A stretch of DNA of 64,000 bases. It comes from Gammaproteobacteria bacterium (GTDB taxonomy: Bacteria; Pseudomonadota; Gammaproteobacteria; Steroidobacterales; Steroidobacteraceae). Both the position numbers and the translations under genes were made by a program. This document shows positions 1-9,319 of the stretch, piece by piece. The first letter of the stretch is position 1. Each line of letters opens with the position of its first letter. The stretch is taken from the NCBI GenBank assembly GCA_003132025.1, contig PKWJ01000009.1, forward strand, positions 631 to 64,630. Direction: 5' to 3'. The notes beneath the pieces are model-generated. The model did not search any database. It was not told the origin of the DNA and saw only the letters and a program-made list of their open reading frames with translations.

Positions 1-212
1 GAGGGGTCAACGGGTTGATTGTCAGATCATGGGTATGCTGCCACTGTGGTGACTGGCACGACCGGGACGTGAATGCGGCCCGGAATATTCTGATCGGGTC
101 CAGGTGGCGGACCTCCGTGAGCGGGAACGAGCTTTCCTACTGGCTGATCCCGCCGAGCAACGCGCATCATGTTCGCGAGGCAGGGAAAGAAACAGCCATA
201 GCGGCAGCGTGA
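1..212 (+). CDS. TnpB/OrfB-type (IS200/IS605) transposase, C-terminal fragment cut by window start
   Basis: Frame is open to the window edge; CxxC...HDRDVNAARNIL zinc-ribbon C-terminal signature (CCHCGDWHDRDVNAARNIL). Confidence 0.8.
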   Translation, partial: GVNGLIVRSWVCCHCGDWHDRDVNAARNILIGSRWRTSVSGNELSYWLIPPSNAHHVREAGKETAIAAA

Positions 213-246
213 GCATCGGCATAGCGCCCATGAGCCGGATATTGAC

Positions 247-870
247 ATGAGCAGCCGTAGTCGAGCGACGCTGCACGCGATCGTTCTGGCCGCTGGCGCT
301 TCGAGCCGTTTCGGGTCGCCGAAACAACTGGTCCGATTTGAAGGCCAACCGCTGATCCAGCGCGTGATCGCCGGCGCCACCGAGCTCGCAGGCAGCGCCG
401 TGACGGTGGTGCTCGGCGCCTATGCGGCCGAGATCGCCTCCACGCTGCCGCCTGGCAGCGCCAGCATCATCCTCAACCGTGATTGGCAACAGGGTATCGC
501 CAGTTCCATCCGCGCCGCGGTCACTCGCCTGCCCGGCGCCTGTGACGGCGTGCTGCTGCTGCTCGCCGACCAGCCGCTGGTTGGCAGCCACAGCCTCGGC
601 CGACTCGCTGCGGCCTGGCGCCGCCAGCCGCGCAGTATCGTCGCCTCACGCTATGGCGCCGTTACCGGCGTGCCGGCGATCTTTCCGCGTTGGTGCTTCA
701 GCGACCTCGGGGCGTTGCGCGGCGACCAGGGCGCGCGCGTGGTGCTGCGTCGCTACGCCGATCATGTGGTGCGCCTGGCCCACCCGGAGGCGGAGGTCGA
801 CATCGACTACCCGGAAGACCTGCTGGAGCTACGCACCGACGAGGCCCCGAACATCGACGTCGGCCAGTGA
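247..870 (+). CDS. MobA/MocA-like nucleotidyltransferase
   Basis: IVLAAGASSRFGSPKQL N-terminal motif and LLLADQPLV motif. Confidence 0.85.
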   Translation: MSSRSRATLHAIVLAAGASSRFGSPKQLVRFEGQPLIQRVIAGATELAGSAVTVVLGAYAAEIASTLPPGSASIILNRDWQQGIASSIRAAVTRLPGACDGVLLLLADQPLVGSHSLGRLAAAWRRQPRSIVASRYGAVTGVPAIFPRWCFSDLGALRGDQGARVVLRRYADHVVRLAHPEAEVDIDYPEDLLELRTDEAPNIDVGQ

Positions 871-898
871 AGCCTGCCTCAGGATAAAGCGTCGCGCG

Positions 899-1606
899 CT
901 ATTTCTTTTCGCCGGGCCGCGTCTCCTGCTGCACTAACCATTTCACCAGCTCGATTGTTTCGTTGTAGCCGCCGGCGGACACCGGATTGAGTCGATACTT
1001 GCCGTTGACGATGATACTCGGCGTCTCGCTGACACCGTAGCTCCTGATGAGTTCATCCGCCTGCCTGACCTTAACGTCGACCGCGAACGAGCCCGCGGTT
1101 GCAAGAAAGGCCTCCGCCTTCACGCCGGCAGCCTTGGCATAGAACTCAGCGGCATCAGCTATGGTCGGCGCCGGCCGCTTGACGCGCTGCGTAGCCGGAT
1201 CAAACACCGCCAGCTCACCGGTCTTCCAGACGGCATCGAACATCGCGTGATGGGTGCGTTGGTCGATGCCCAGCTCCCGGGCGGCCAGATAGGCGCGCTG
1301 AAACATCGGCCAGTCCTCGTCCGGGCGAAACGAGGCCGGCAGGTAGTCCATGATCGCATTGGGCGGCAGGCTGCTCTGCAGCTGCTCCGCCACCGGATAG
1401 AAGCGATTGCAGCCCGGGCAGGCGTAAGAAAACACCTCGGTGACTTCGATCTTGCCCGCAGGCAGTCCGGTGGGCTGCACCGGGTTGATCAGGAAATAAT
1501 GCACGCCAGCAGTCCAGCGCGAATCGGCCTCAGCTCTCGGGGCGGCTGCGAGCAGCACCAGCACAATCGTCATCATCATCTGTACATGGAATGCGCGTTG
1601 TCGCAT
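899..1606 (-). CDS. DsbA-family thiol:disulfide interchange protein
   Basis: Signal peptide, FSYACPGCNRFYP thioredoxin-fold active site, ETPSIIVNGKY cis-Pro region; internal start at 1606 preferred over the long ORF. Confidence 0.8.
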   Translation of the reverse strand: MRQRAFHVQMMMTIVLVLLAAAPRAEADSRWTAGVHYFLINPVQPTGLPAGKIEVTEVFSYACPGCNRFYPVAEQLQSSLPPNAIMDYLPASFRPDEDWPMFQRAYLAARELGIDQRTHHAMFDAVWKTGELAVFDPATQRVKRPAPTIADAAEFYAKAAGVKAEAFLATAGSFAVDVKVRQADELIRSYGVSETPSIIVNGKYRLNPVSAGGYNETIELVKWLVQQETRPGEKK

Positions 1607-1909
1607 GGGTTTCTCCGCTGACGTTGATCGGCGGCGGCGTGCACCGACGGCGAGCGCGGCCAGCGCTGCGAGCGCCGCGAATGCCTGGTGGTCCAGCTGT
1701 GACTGGCGCTGCATCCGGTCGGCAGACAGCGGCGTCGGGCTAGCGACCGTGCGCAGCTTGAGGATGATGCGGTGTGTCGCAGCCGGCACAGGCGCTGGCG
1801 GTGCATTGGGCGGGTTGACAGGCGCCGCGCCGACGCCGAACGCCAGCCAGATCGCCGCCGACCAACCCAACAGCCCGGCCCGTACCCGCATCAGCTCTCC
1901 CCTGAGCAA
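1607..1909 (-). pseudogene. Possible N-terminal remnant (signal peptide plus propeptide-like THRIILKLR) of an S8-type peptidase, in frame with dsbA-like gene
   Basis: Signal peptide MRVRAGLLGWSAAIWLAFGVGAAP followed by THRIILKLR, then low-complexity sequence. Confidence 0.3.
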
Positions 1910-2106
1910 ACAATGGATCTTACGGGTTCAGCCGGCATGATGCTTGTGGCGCAAGTCCGGAGCCAGGCGCGGTTCGTGGTGGCTGGCGTCAGGCTGAGCC
2001 TTATGTCTGGCATCAGCACTGGGTCACTTCGGGAGCCGGGCGGGCAAAACCGCAGGTCGACGCTGGCCGACCGCCGACGACGCTTGCGGTCGGAGCGCAT
2101 CGCGCA

Positions 2107-2583
2107 TTACGCGCGGCGCGTACCCGATTGCAGGTAATTGGCAAGACCGGCGATGCAACCCTCCCAACCCTGCTCATGGCGCCGGCGAATGGGGACTGTG
2201 GGGATGCCCTCGTGCGTGACGATGACTTCCGTGGCCTCGCCCTGCGGCCTGAACTGCACTGTCACTCTCTCGGTCGGGCCCGACACCGGTTCCAGTGCCC
2301 AGGTGTAGACCAGCTTATAGGGAGCTTCGACGGTTTCGAATTCCCCGGCAATCCACAGTATCCTTCCGTCCGGCAAGCGATTGGCGATGCGATAGCGGCC
2401 GCCGACGCGCAAATCCACCGTGGCATCGATACACACCACCCCTTCCGGTCCCCACCAGTGCCGCAGCTGTGCTGCTTGCGTCCAGGCCTCGAACAGCCTT
2501 GCGGCACTGGCCCGGATGGTTCTGCGGACGATGAGAGTGGGGATCGGCGCGGCAGCCTCGCGTTCAGTGCGATCAGCGGCCAT
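2107..2583 (-). CDS. SRPBCC/AHSA1-domain protein
   Basis: RLFEAWTQAAQLRHWWGPEG and HEGIP...HEQGWEGCIAGLANYL typical of AHSA1 proteins. Confidence 0.8.
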   Translation of the reverse strand: MAADRTEREAAAPIPTLIVRRTIRASAARLFEAWTQAAQLRHWWGPEGVVCIDATVDLRVGGRYRIANRLPDGRILWIAGEFETVEAPYKLVYTWALEPVSGPTERVTVQFRPQGEATEVIVTHEGIPTVPIRRRHEQGWEGCIAGLANYLQSGTRRA

Positions 2584-2965
2584 GCCTGCCCCGCGCTGCA
2601 GTCCGGCGGCCGGCGCCACCTTCGCTATCAACATAGCGCTCCAGCGCCTCAAGGTTGCCCTGCCAGAACCGCCGGTAGTAGACCAGCCAAGCGTCGGCCC
2701 TCTTCAGCGGAGCGGCGGCCAGGGAACACTCATGCACGCGGCCATCGACATTGCGCGCCACCAGCCCGGCGTCTTCCAGCACCCGGATGTGCCTGGATAC
2801 GGCCGGCAACGACATGTCGAATGGTTTGGCAAGCTCGGTGATCATCGCCGGCCGAACGGCCAGCCGGGCCAGCAGCGTTCGTCGCGTCCGATCAGCTAGC
2901 GCGTGGAATACGGCGTCCAGCCGAGCATCGGCCGAGCCGCCTCTAGCGCCAGCACTTGACTGCAT
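2573..2965 (-). CDS. ArsR-family winged-helix transcriptional regulator
   Basis: LADRTRRTLLARL...LAKPFDMSLPAVSRHIRVLEDAGLVAR HTH. Confidence 0.85.
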   Translation of the reverse strand: MQSSAGARGGSADARLDAVFHALADRTRRTLLARLAVRPAMITELAKPFDMSLPAVSRHIRVLEDAGLVARNVDGRVHECSLAAAPLKRADAWLVYYRRFWQGNLEALERYVDSEGGAGRRTAARGRHGR

Positions 2966-2991
2966 CGCACCTCTCCATTACAAAGACCAAA

Positions 2992-3011
2992 ATTAAACAT
3001 TAATGTTTAAT
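2992..3011. promoter_or_regulatory. 20-bp perfect palindrome, candidate ArsR operator
   Basis: ATTAAACATTAATGTTTAAT between divergent ArsR (start 2965) and exported SRPBCC gene (start 3057). Confidence 0.6.
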
Positions 3012-3056
3012 ATTATAAGGTCCGTTACGGCGACGCCAGCACCTGGAGATCATCTC

Positions 3057-3626
3057 ATGTCTACCCACGGCTTTACGCGCAGAAATCTGGTGTTCAGTAT
3101 CGCGACGATGCCGACCGCGCTCGGCCTGGCCGCACCTGCCGTCAAAGCTGAGGACAACGCGGACTCCGAGCAGGAGATCATTCACAGCGCCGAGGCGATC
3201 CATCAGCAGATGCTGTTCCTGGCCAGCCGCGATCGCGTCTACCGCGCATTGACCGACAGCGTCGCCTTCGACCGCGTGGTACGCCTCAGCGAGGCCGTGG
3301 CATCCGGCATGGTTCCCGCCACCGCCAAACCGAGTCGGATCAGCCGCAGCGTCGGGGGCGCCTTTTCCTTGTTTGGCGGCTACATTAGCGGACTACAGGT
3401 GGAACTGTTGCGCGATCAGCGGATCGTGCAGGCGTGGCGCGCGGCCAGCTGGAATCGCGGTGAATATTCGATTGCGAGCTTTGTGCTGGCCGATGAAGGC
3501 TCAGCGACTCGATTGATTTTCGACCACCGGGGTTTTCCGGCCGGCGCGGCGCAACACCTGGCGGCAGGCTGGCACGGCAACTATTGGCAGCCGCTGGCGA
3601 AGGTCCTGGCCCAGGCGGGACACTGA
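3057..3626 (+). CDS. Predicted Tat-exported SRPBCC/AHSA1-like protein
   Basis: TRRNLVFSIATMPTALGLAAPA twin-arginine signal; C-terminal FDHRGFPAGAAQHLAAGWHGNYWQPL AHSA1-like end. Confidence 0.6.
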   Translation: MSTHGFTRRNLVFSIATMPTALGLAAPAVKAEDNADSEQEIIHSAEAIHQQMLFLASRDRVYRALTDSVAFDRVVRLSEAVASGMVPATAKPSRISRSVGGAFSLFGGYISGLQVELLRDQRIVQAWRAASWNRGEYSIASFVLADEGSATRLIFDHRGFPAGAAQHLAAGWHGNYWQPLAKVLAQAGH

Positions 3627-3671
3627 CTACTACGCGACGTCCTCCGCTGCGGCGAGCGCCGGCAGATCCGA

Positions 3672-4658
3672 TTAGCGCGTCGGGCCGTCGCAATCATCGC
3701 CGCAGGCCACGGTCTCGATCTGTACCGTGGCATGCACGATATCGAGCTGGGTACGCAGCGCTCCGTGGACCCCGGCGAGGCAGGCCATGGTATCCGTACC
3801 CTCGCGAACCACCACATGCAGCGTCAGCATCGGCCGCTCGTCGTTCAGCGACCAGGCGTGCACGTGATGCACCGCCGTCACCGTCGGCACTGCCGCTTTG
3901 ATCTGCCGCTCTACCTCGGCGGCGTCGAACGCCGCCGGCGTGCCTTCCAGCAGGATGTGGGCCGATTCGCGCGTAATGCGATAGCCGCCGCGCACGATCA
4001 GTATCGCCGTGATCATCGACAGGATTGGATCGATCGGCGTCCAGTGGGTGAGCCAGATCAGCAATCCCGCCACCAGGGCGCCGATGTTGCCGAGGATGTC
4101 CGCGGCCACGTGCAGCAACGCACTGCGCACATTGAGGGTGCGCTCGCCGCGCGACAGCACCAGGTAGCTGAGCACGTTGGCGGCCACGCCGAGTGCCGCC
4201 ACCGCCATCATGGTGCGCGCCTGGATCGCCGCCGGCGACACCAGTCGATGCGCCGCCTCCAACACGATCCACGCGGACAGCAGCAGCAGCGCCAGGCCGT
4301 TGACGAATGCTGCCAACACCTGCCAGCGATGATGACCGTAACTCATCACCTGGCTCACCGGCCGGCGCGCGGCGCGCACCGCCGCGTAACTCATGGCCAG
4401 CGCCCCGGCATCGGCCAGCATGTGCGCAGCATCGGCGATCAGTGCGAGCGATCCGGCGAGCCAGCCGCCGATCGCCTCGGCGATCATGAACCCGGCAGTG
4501 ATCCACAGCGCCAACAGCAGCGCGGTCTCGCTGGCACCCTTGCCATGAGCATGACCGGCGTGCGCATGGTGGCCATGCGAGCGGTCACGACCATGCGCAT
4601 GGTCATGATCATGGTGGTGCCCATGATCATGTGGGCGCACCGTGCTGCGTAACGACAT
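3672..4658 (-). CDS. Cation diffusion facilitator (CzcD/ZitB-like) heavy metal transporter
   Basis: His/Asp-rich N-terminus; IADAAHMLADAGALAMSYAAVRAARRP CDF signature. Confidence 0.9.
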   Translation of the reverse strand: MSLRSTVRPHDHGHHHDHDHAHGRDRSHGHHAHAGHAHGKGASETALLLALWITAGFMIAEAIGGWLAGSLALIADAAHMLADAGALAMSYAAVRAARRPVSQVMSYGHHRWQVLAAFVNGLALLLLSAWIVLEAAHRLVSPAAIQARTMMAVAALGVAANVLSYLVLSRGERTLNVRSALLHVAADILGNIGALVAGLLIWLTHWTPIDPILSMITAILIVRGGYRITRESAHILLEGTPAAFDAAEVERQIKAAVPTVTAVHHVHAWSLNDERPMLTLHVVVREGTDTMACLAGVHGALRTQLDIVHATVQIETVACGDDCDGPTR

Positions 4659-4694
4659 TGTGCGGCTCCCGCGGCTGCAGATTGCCGATTAAGA

Positions 4695-4715
4695 ACCCTG
4701 TAGCTACTATAGAGT
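4695..4715 (-). promoter_or_regulatory. MerR/CadR-type operator in promoter of the CDF gene
   Basis: Minus strand ACTCTATAGTAGCTACAGGGT resembles CadR/PbrR dyads; TTGACT at 4718-4713 and TTAATC at 4692-4687 with 20-bp spacing. Confidence 0.7.
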
Positions 4716-4740
4716 CAAATCAAACCATCGGAGTCGCGGC

Positions 4741-5235
4741 ATGAGTCACGGAATCACCATCGGCGTGCTCGCCAAGCGCACTCAGTGCCAGGCCGAGACC
4801 ATCCGCTACTACGAGCGCGAAGGCCTGTTGCCAGCCCCGGCGCGATCACAGGGCAACTACCGCCAGTACGACACGACGCATGTCGAGCGACTGTCATTCA
4901 TCCGCCATTGCCGCTCGCTGGATATGACGCTGGAGGAGATTCGTGCGCTGCTGGATTTTCGCGATGCGCCGACCCGCAATTGCGCCGAAGTCAGCGCGCT
5001 GCTGGATGAACACGTGCGCCACGTCGCCGATCGAATTGCCGAGTTGCGGCGACTGCAGCGGCAACTCGGGCACCTGCGCGGATTGTGCGCACAGCCCGGG
5101 CAGGCGGAGCGCTGCGGAATTCTCAATGCGATGTCGCGCGCCTCCAAGCGTGCAGGCACGGCTGGCGCGTCAGCACACGTGCACGGCACCCATCGCCGCC
5201 GCGGCTCTGGTGCCAGTCGGGGAACGGACAAGTAA
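4741..5235 (+). CDS. cadR: MerR-family Cd/Pb-responsive regulator (CadR-like)
   Basis: IGVLAKRTQCQAETIRYYEREGLLPAPARSQGNYRQYD; RNCAEVSALLDEH metal-binding region; C-terminal His. Confidence 0.8.
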   Translation: MSHGITIGVLAKRTQCQAETIRYYEREGLLPAPARSQGNYRQYDTTHVERLSFIRHCRSLDMTLEEIRALLDFRDAPTRNCAEVSALLDEHVRHVADRIAELRRLQRQLGHLRGLCAQPGQAERCGILNAMSRASKRAGTAGASAHVHGTHRRRGSGASRGTDK

Positions 5236-5553
5236 CACACCTTAAAACAATTAGTTATGCATACTTTCTAAAATTGACATCAGAACGTAGTGATGCTGCC
5301 TCGCCCACGACGAACTGGCGGCTCAGCACGTTCACGATCCGGTGCCCATGCCGCCGCTCTGCTTCTATCCGTGCCTCGCGAACGCAATAGGCGCCGCGAT
5401 GACTCGTTCCGCGCACACGATCACTCTGCCGGCGTCGATATCAGAAACGCCCCCTGGCAGGATCAACCCGGCCGCGTGAACTCGGTCGCATACAGGCAAT
5501 GGATTTCGGTTAACTATTCCCGGTGGCAACGTCCGTGCGGAGCTGATTCAGCG

Positions 5554-5976
5554 ATGATCAAGACCTACAGCCTGTATGAAGCAGCCACTGGATTGTTTAC
5601 GGGCAAGCGCCTGCATTGTGACGACGAAGGGCTGCTCGCCGTCAGATTGCCCGCCGGTACACTGGCGCTGGAAGGGGCCTACGACCACCGCAGCCAGCGA
5701 ATGGATCTGAGCACCGGCGCGGTGGTGGGCTACCGACCGCCGGCGCCCTCGGGCGATCATGAATGGGACAACGTCGGCAAGCGCTGGCAGGTCAAGGCCG
5801 CCGTTCGCGGTGCCGAGAGCCGCACCGCGGTGATCTATGCGCGAATCCAGGCACTGGAGGCAACCCAGGGCCGCGCGGTCCGCGAGGCCACCCTGGGTGA
5901 TGCCGCAGCGATGAAGCGTCTTAAGGAGATCGACGCCGAAATCAACGACCTCAGGAAGGAACTCGCCCGCGGCTGA
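5554..5976 (+). CDS. Hypothetical protein (weak resemblance to phage tail-associated proteins)
   Basis: Clean ORF from ATG 5554; MIKTYSLYEAATGLFTGKRL. Confidence 0.45.
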   Translation: MIKTYSLYEAATGLFTGKRLHCDDEGLLAVRLPAGTLALEGAYDHRSQRMDLSTGAVVGYRPPAPSGDHEWDNVGKRWQVKAAVRGAESRTAVIYARIQALEATQGRAVREATLGDAAAMKRLKEIDAEINDLRKELARG

Positions 5977-6090
5977 TCCGGCGAGTCGTAGCGCCGGCGA
6001 AAACGGGAATGGGCGCGCTAATGCAAGGCATTGCGCCGCAGCATGGACCTATTGCGATAACTGCGCGCACTATGCAATTGCGCTCCTGGC

Positions 6091-7161
6091 GTGAGCACGT
6101 CGTTGATCGGAGAGTTAAGGGTGGCGTCGTCCGCATCGTGGCGCCCCTGGCCATCATTTCCCGGCGTTTCGCGTCGGCAGTTCGTGGGCTGCGGTGTGTC
6201 CTCGCTGGCGCTCGCCCCGATGACCGGATGGCCACAGAGCGCACCCCAGGATCGCAGCGTCGGCCAAGCCCCCGGCACGCCCGCGCCGGAGCAAGCCGTC
6301 GATAGGATGGCCGCCGCCACCGATGCCGACCAGCATCTCACGGTCGAAGTACGGATCGATGGCGCTGGACCATTTCAATTCGTCGTCGATACCGGCGCCG
6401 ATCGCACCGTGATTTCTGAGGAAGTCGCCGCGTCCCTGGGCCTGCAGCGCGGGCCGCAGGTCAAGCTCAACGGCATCGTGCGCTCGCTAGCCGCCGATAC
6501 GGTGCTGATCGCCAATTTTTCGCTAGGGTCGGTGGTGCGCAATAACCTGAAGTTGCCGGTGTTGCCGCGCTCCCTGCTGCAAGCCGACGGCTATCTTGGC
6601 CTGGACACGCTCGATGGACTGCGGGTGACTTTCGATTTCAGGAATCATGCGCTGGAGATTGATAGGGCGCGTTCCAGATTCGCCTCTTCATCTTCACCTT
6701 CCGCCTATAAGGTTGGATCCAACGACGCGCGCGTGCTCGCCGAAGGCTCGTCCGGGCACCTGCGGACGGTCGACTGCCACGCCGGCGGTGTCCCGGCGGC
6801 GGCCTTCATCGACAGCGGCGCCGAAGTGTCGATCGGCAACACGGCGCTGCTCGACGCAATGTTGGCTCGTCATGCCACTCGTCTCGACCTCGCTACCGTG
6901 CAGGTGAGCGGCATCACCGGCGGACAGATTGCGGGGCGTTTGGCGTTGATCGACAAGATCCAACTGCAGCGGCTCAAATTCACCAACTGCCCGCTGGTGA
7001 TCGTGGATCTGCGGGTGTTCGACATCTGGGGCCTGAGCAATAAACCGGCACTGCTGATCGGGATGAATTACCTGCGGGAATTCGCCAGCGTAGCGATCGA
7101 CTACCGCCTCAAGGAAATCCGCTTCGATCTGGCCAGCCTGCTGGTCGCCGGGCCGGCCTGA
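6091..7161 (+). CDS. Retropepsin-like aspartic protease, two catalytic-type motifs in one chain, predicted Tat signal
   Basis: FQFVVDTGADRTVIS and AAFIDSGAEVSIGN; SRRQFVGCGVSSLALAPM signal. Confidence 0.8.
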   Translation: MSTSLIGELRVASSASWRPWPSFPGVSRRQFVGCGVSSLALAPMTGWPQSAPQDRSVGQAPGTPAPEQAVDRMAAATDADQHLTVEVRIDGAGPFQFVVDTGADRTVISEEVAASLGLQRGPQVKLNGIVRSLAADTVLIANFSLGSVVRNNLKLPVLPRSLLQADGYLGLDTLDGLRVTFDFRNHALEIDRARSRFASSSSPSAYKVGSNDARVLAEGSSGHLRTVDCHAGGVPAAAFIDSGAEVSIGNTALLDAMLARHATRLDLATVQVSGITGGQIAGRLALIDKIQLQRLKFTNCPLVIVDLRVFDIWGLSNKPALLIGMNYLREFASVAIDYRLKEIRFDLASLLVAGPA

Positions 7162-7172
7162 TATGCCGGCAG

Positions 7173-8471
7173 TTAACGCGGCCGCCCCGGAGGAAATCCA
7201 TGCAGCGCTGCGGGGCGCGGCGCTCCTATTGCCTCGTGCAGCAAGCCAAAGAACTCCAGCAGGAATTTGTCCATGGCGCCCTCGTCCTGGGTCTTCAGGG
7301 TGCGCCGCAGCGTGACGTCGGCCTTGCGCACCGGCCCGCGGATATCGTCCGGGGACAGCCCCAGATGAAGTCCCAGGACGCCCACCAGCCCGCATTCGAC
7401 CTGCCAGGGCGGACTCAGGGACAGCGACTGCTGTGCGAACGTCATGAGCGCCCGCAGGTTGTCATAGAAAACACGCTCAAACACTACCGAGGACAGGAAT
7501 GGCAGTTTGATCCACGCCGGACGTTCGCCGCGTTCGTGCGCCACCAGGGCCGCACTCAGGCTCCACAGCTCACCGCTCGGGAACAGCTGGGTCGACGCGG
7601 CGAGTCTTCCACGCCCGCGTCCGGGTTGTGCGCCGACCTCGAAGCCTAAGGCTCCATAGCTGTTGCTGCCGCTCAGCGCGCCTCCCGGCTGGCGGCTGAG
7701 CAGTGGAGCCTTCCCGACCACTGCCATTAGAGTCGCCAGCGGCAACTCGCTCTGCAGTGTCGGAATTGGAATCAATCGCAGATAGCAAAACGTGTCGGCC
7801 GAATACGCGTACGAGGTGCCCGAACCGTGCGACTCTCCCGCCTGCGCCAGAACCTCACCAGCCTGGAAATACACTGCCTTGTTGAAGGTCGCGGGCGTGG
7901 CGGCCGACAGCTCCGGCCCCGGTACGGGTTCCTGGATGCATCGATCAATAGCGCTGACCAGCCTCGCACTCAGCTTCTTCCTCTCCGACTCGATTTCCGG
8001 TCGCCCGGCATTCGGCGCCAGAGTGAAGGTGATGGCATCTTCCCGGCTGCGGACATCGAACGGCAACTCGTTCTGCCATCCATAGTGGGCATTGAATAGA
8101 ACGATCAGCTTCAGATCGCCCAGTGCGCGCAACGCGTAACCCAGTTCCATCGCCACGTTGGAGTTGATGAGCCTGTGACCGACGGTCTCCGCCTGCATGT
8201 CGGCTCCGCTTCCCACCTTACCGATGGCGGTCACGTCGGCAACGAACATGTCCGCGACATCGATGCTCTTCAGAATCGCGCGTAGCGGTCCGACTCCGCC
8301 CGAGATTCGTTCCGGATCGTGATCGATCATCGGCGCGTCGCGTTCCGGCTCATCGATTTCGGCTGTGATCTTGAGTTGATCGATCGCTTCCTTCAGGGCA
8401 TCGCGAACAAGAACGCGCCCGATTCTTTGGGGTGTTTCCGATTGCCACGACCAGAAGACCTTTATCGCCAC
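7173..8471 (-). CDS. TIR-like / nucleotide-binding-like N-terminal domain protein of the 'FWSWQS' type
   Basis: KVFWSWQSETPQ, IDVADMFVADVTAIG, NVAMELGYALRALGDLKLIVLFNAHYG, LPFDVRSREDAITF. Confidence 0.6.
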   Translation of the reverse strand: MAIKVFWSWQSETPQRIGRVLVRDALKEAIDQLKITAEIDEPERDAPMIDHDPERISGGVGPLRAILKSIDVADMFVADVTAIGKVGSGADMQAETVGHRLINSNVAMELGYALRALGDLKLIVLFNAHYGWQNELPFDVRSREDAITFTLAPNAGRPEIESERKKLSARLVSAIDRCIQEPVPGPELSAATPATFNKAVYFQAGEVLAQAGESHGSGTSYAYSADTFCYLRLIPIPTLQSELPLATLMAVVGKAPLLSRQPGGALSGSNSYGALGFEVGAQPGRGRGRLAASTQLFPSGELWSLSAALVAHERGERPAWIKLPFLSSVVFERVFYDNLRALMTFAQQSLSLSPPWQVECGLVGVLGLHLGLSPDDIRGPVRKADVTLRRTLKTQDEGAMDKFLLEFFGLLHEAIGAPRPAALHGFPPGRPR

Positions 8472-9140
8472 CGCGTCCTTCCCGGTCGCTGCTGCCGCAT
8501 AGCTTCGGCCCCCGTATTCTCCGCCAATGGCGCAATCGGCGTTATGCCGATTTGCCGGGCAATACAGAGGCCAATAGTGCCGGGGACGCAGTGCCAGCGT
8601 CCAGGTATCCTTGGCACGGCGGACGCAGCAGTCGCATCAACCAGCGTTCGCATCCCGGCCGACGCGACACATCAAACGGCGCGAGCGCGCGTCATTAACG
8701 ATTCCCTGCTCAGCGGCGGCATCGAAGTAGATGAGTTGTCGCGGCGCCCCAGGCGCCGCATGTGGTCGTCCGAGCATGGCAGCATCTAAGTCTGATCGGG
8801 ATTGCCGAGTCGCTTCGCCGTAGCTGCAGACACAATCGGAGGCTAGACCAAAATCACGCGACGTATCGCGGCAGAAATCGCGAAGACTCATGGCGAATAT
8901 TCTTGGAGCGCGGCTTACCGACTGCATCGAGTGATCTTCAATTCAAAAGATATAGTGCTGCGAGTCAGCTTTAACGTGCCGTCCGAGGCCTATCGTTGCG
9001 AACCGTCAGAATCGCCAGAGGGCTGTCGATCTCCACGCACGTAAACGATGTTCAACGAACGTTCCGCTGCTACATGCATCACTCTGCTCAGGTCTATAGT
9101 TCGGCCTAGGACACGCGATCGCGATGTAACTTTCGAGCAC

Positions 9141-9167
9141 AAGAAAAAGGGCCGGATTTCGGCCCTT
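9141..9167 (-). terminator. Rho-independent terminator downstream of the DUF5666-like gene
   Basis: Minus strand AAGGGCC-GAAATCC-GGCCCTT followed by TTTCTTG. Confidence 0.8.
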
Positions 9168-9319
9168 CGTAGCATTCGACAACAAGTTTCTTTTTTTGAA
9201 TTCTTCGATTTCTGATGCGCGGCATCAACGCCTATACAGATGTTCCGGTCAATGAGCGTACGCTCGGTCGTGCAGCGTTACTGCCAGCGATGCCTTCGGT
9301 GTGCGTTGCTTCCCGTGAC

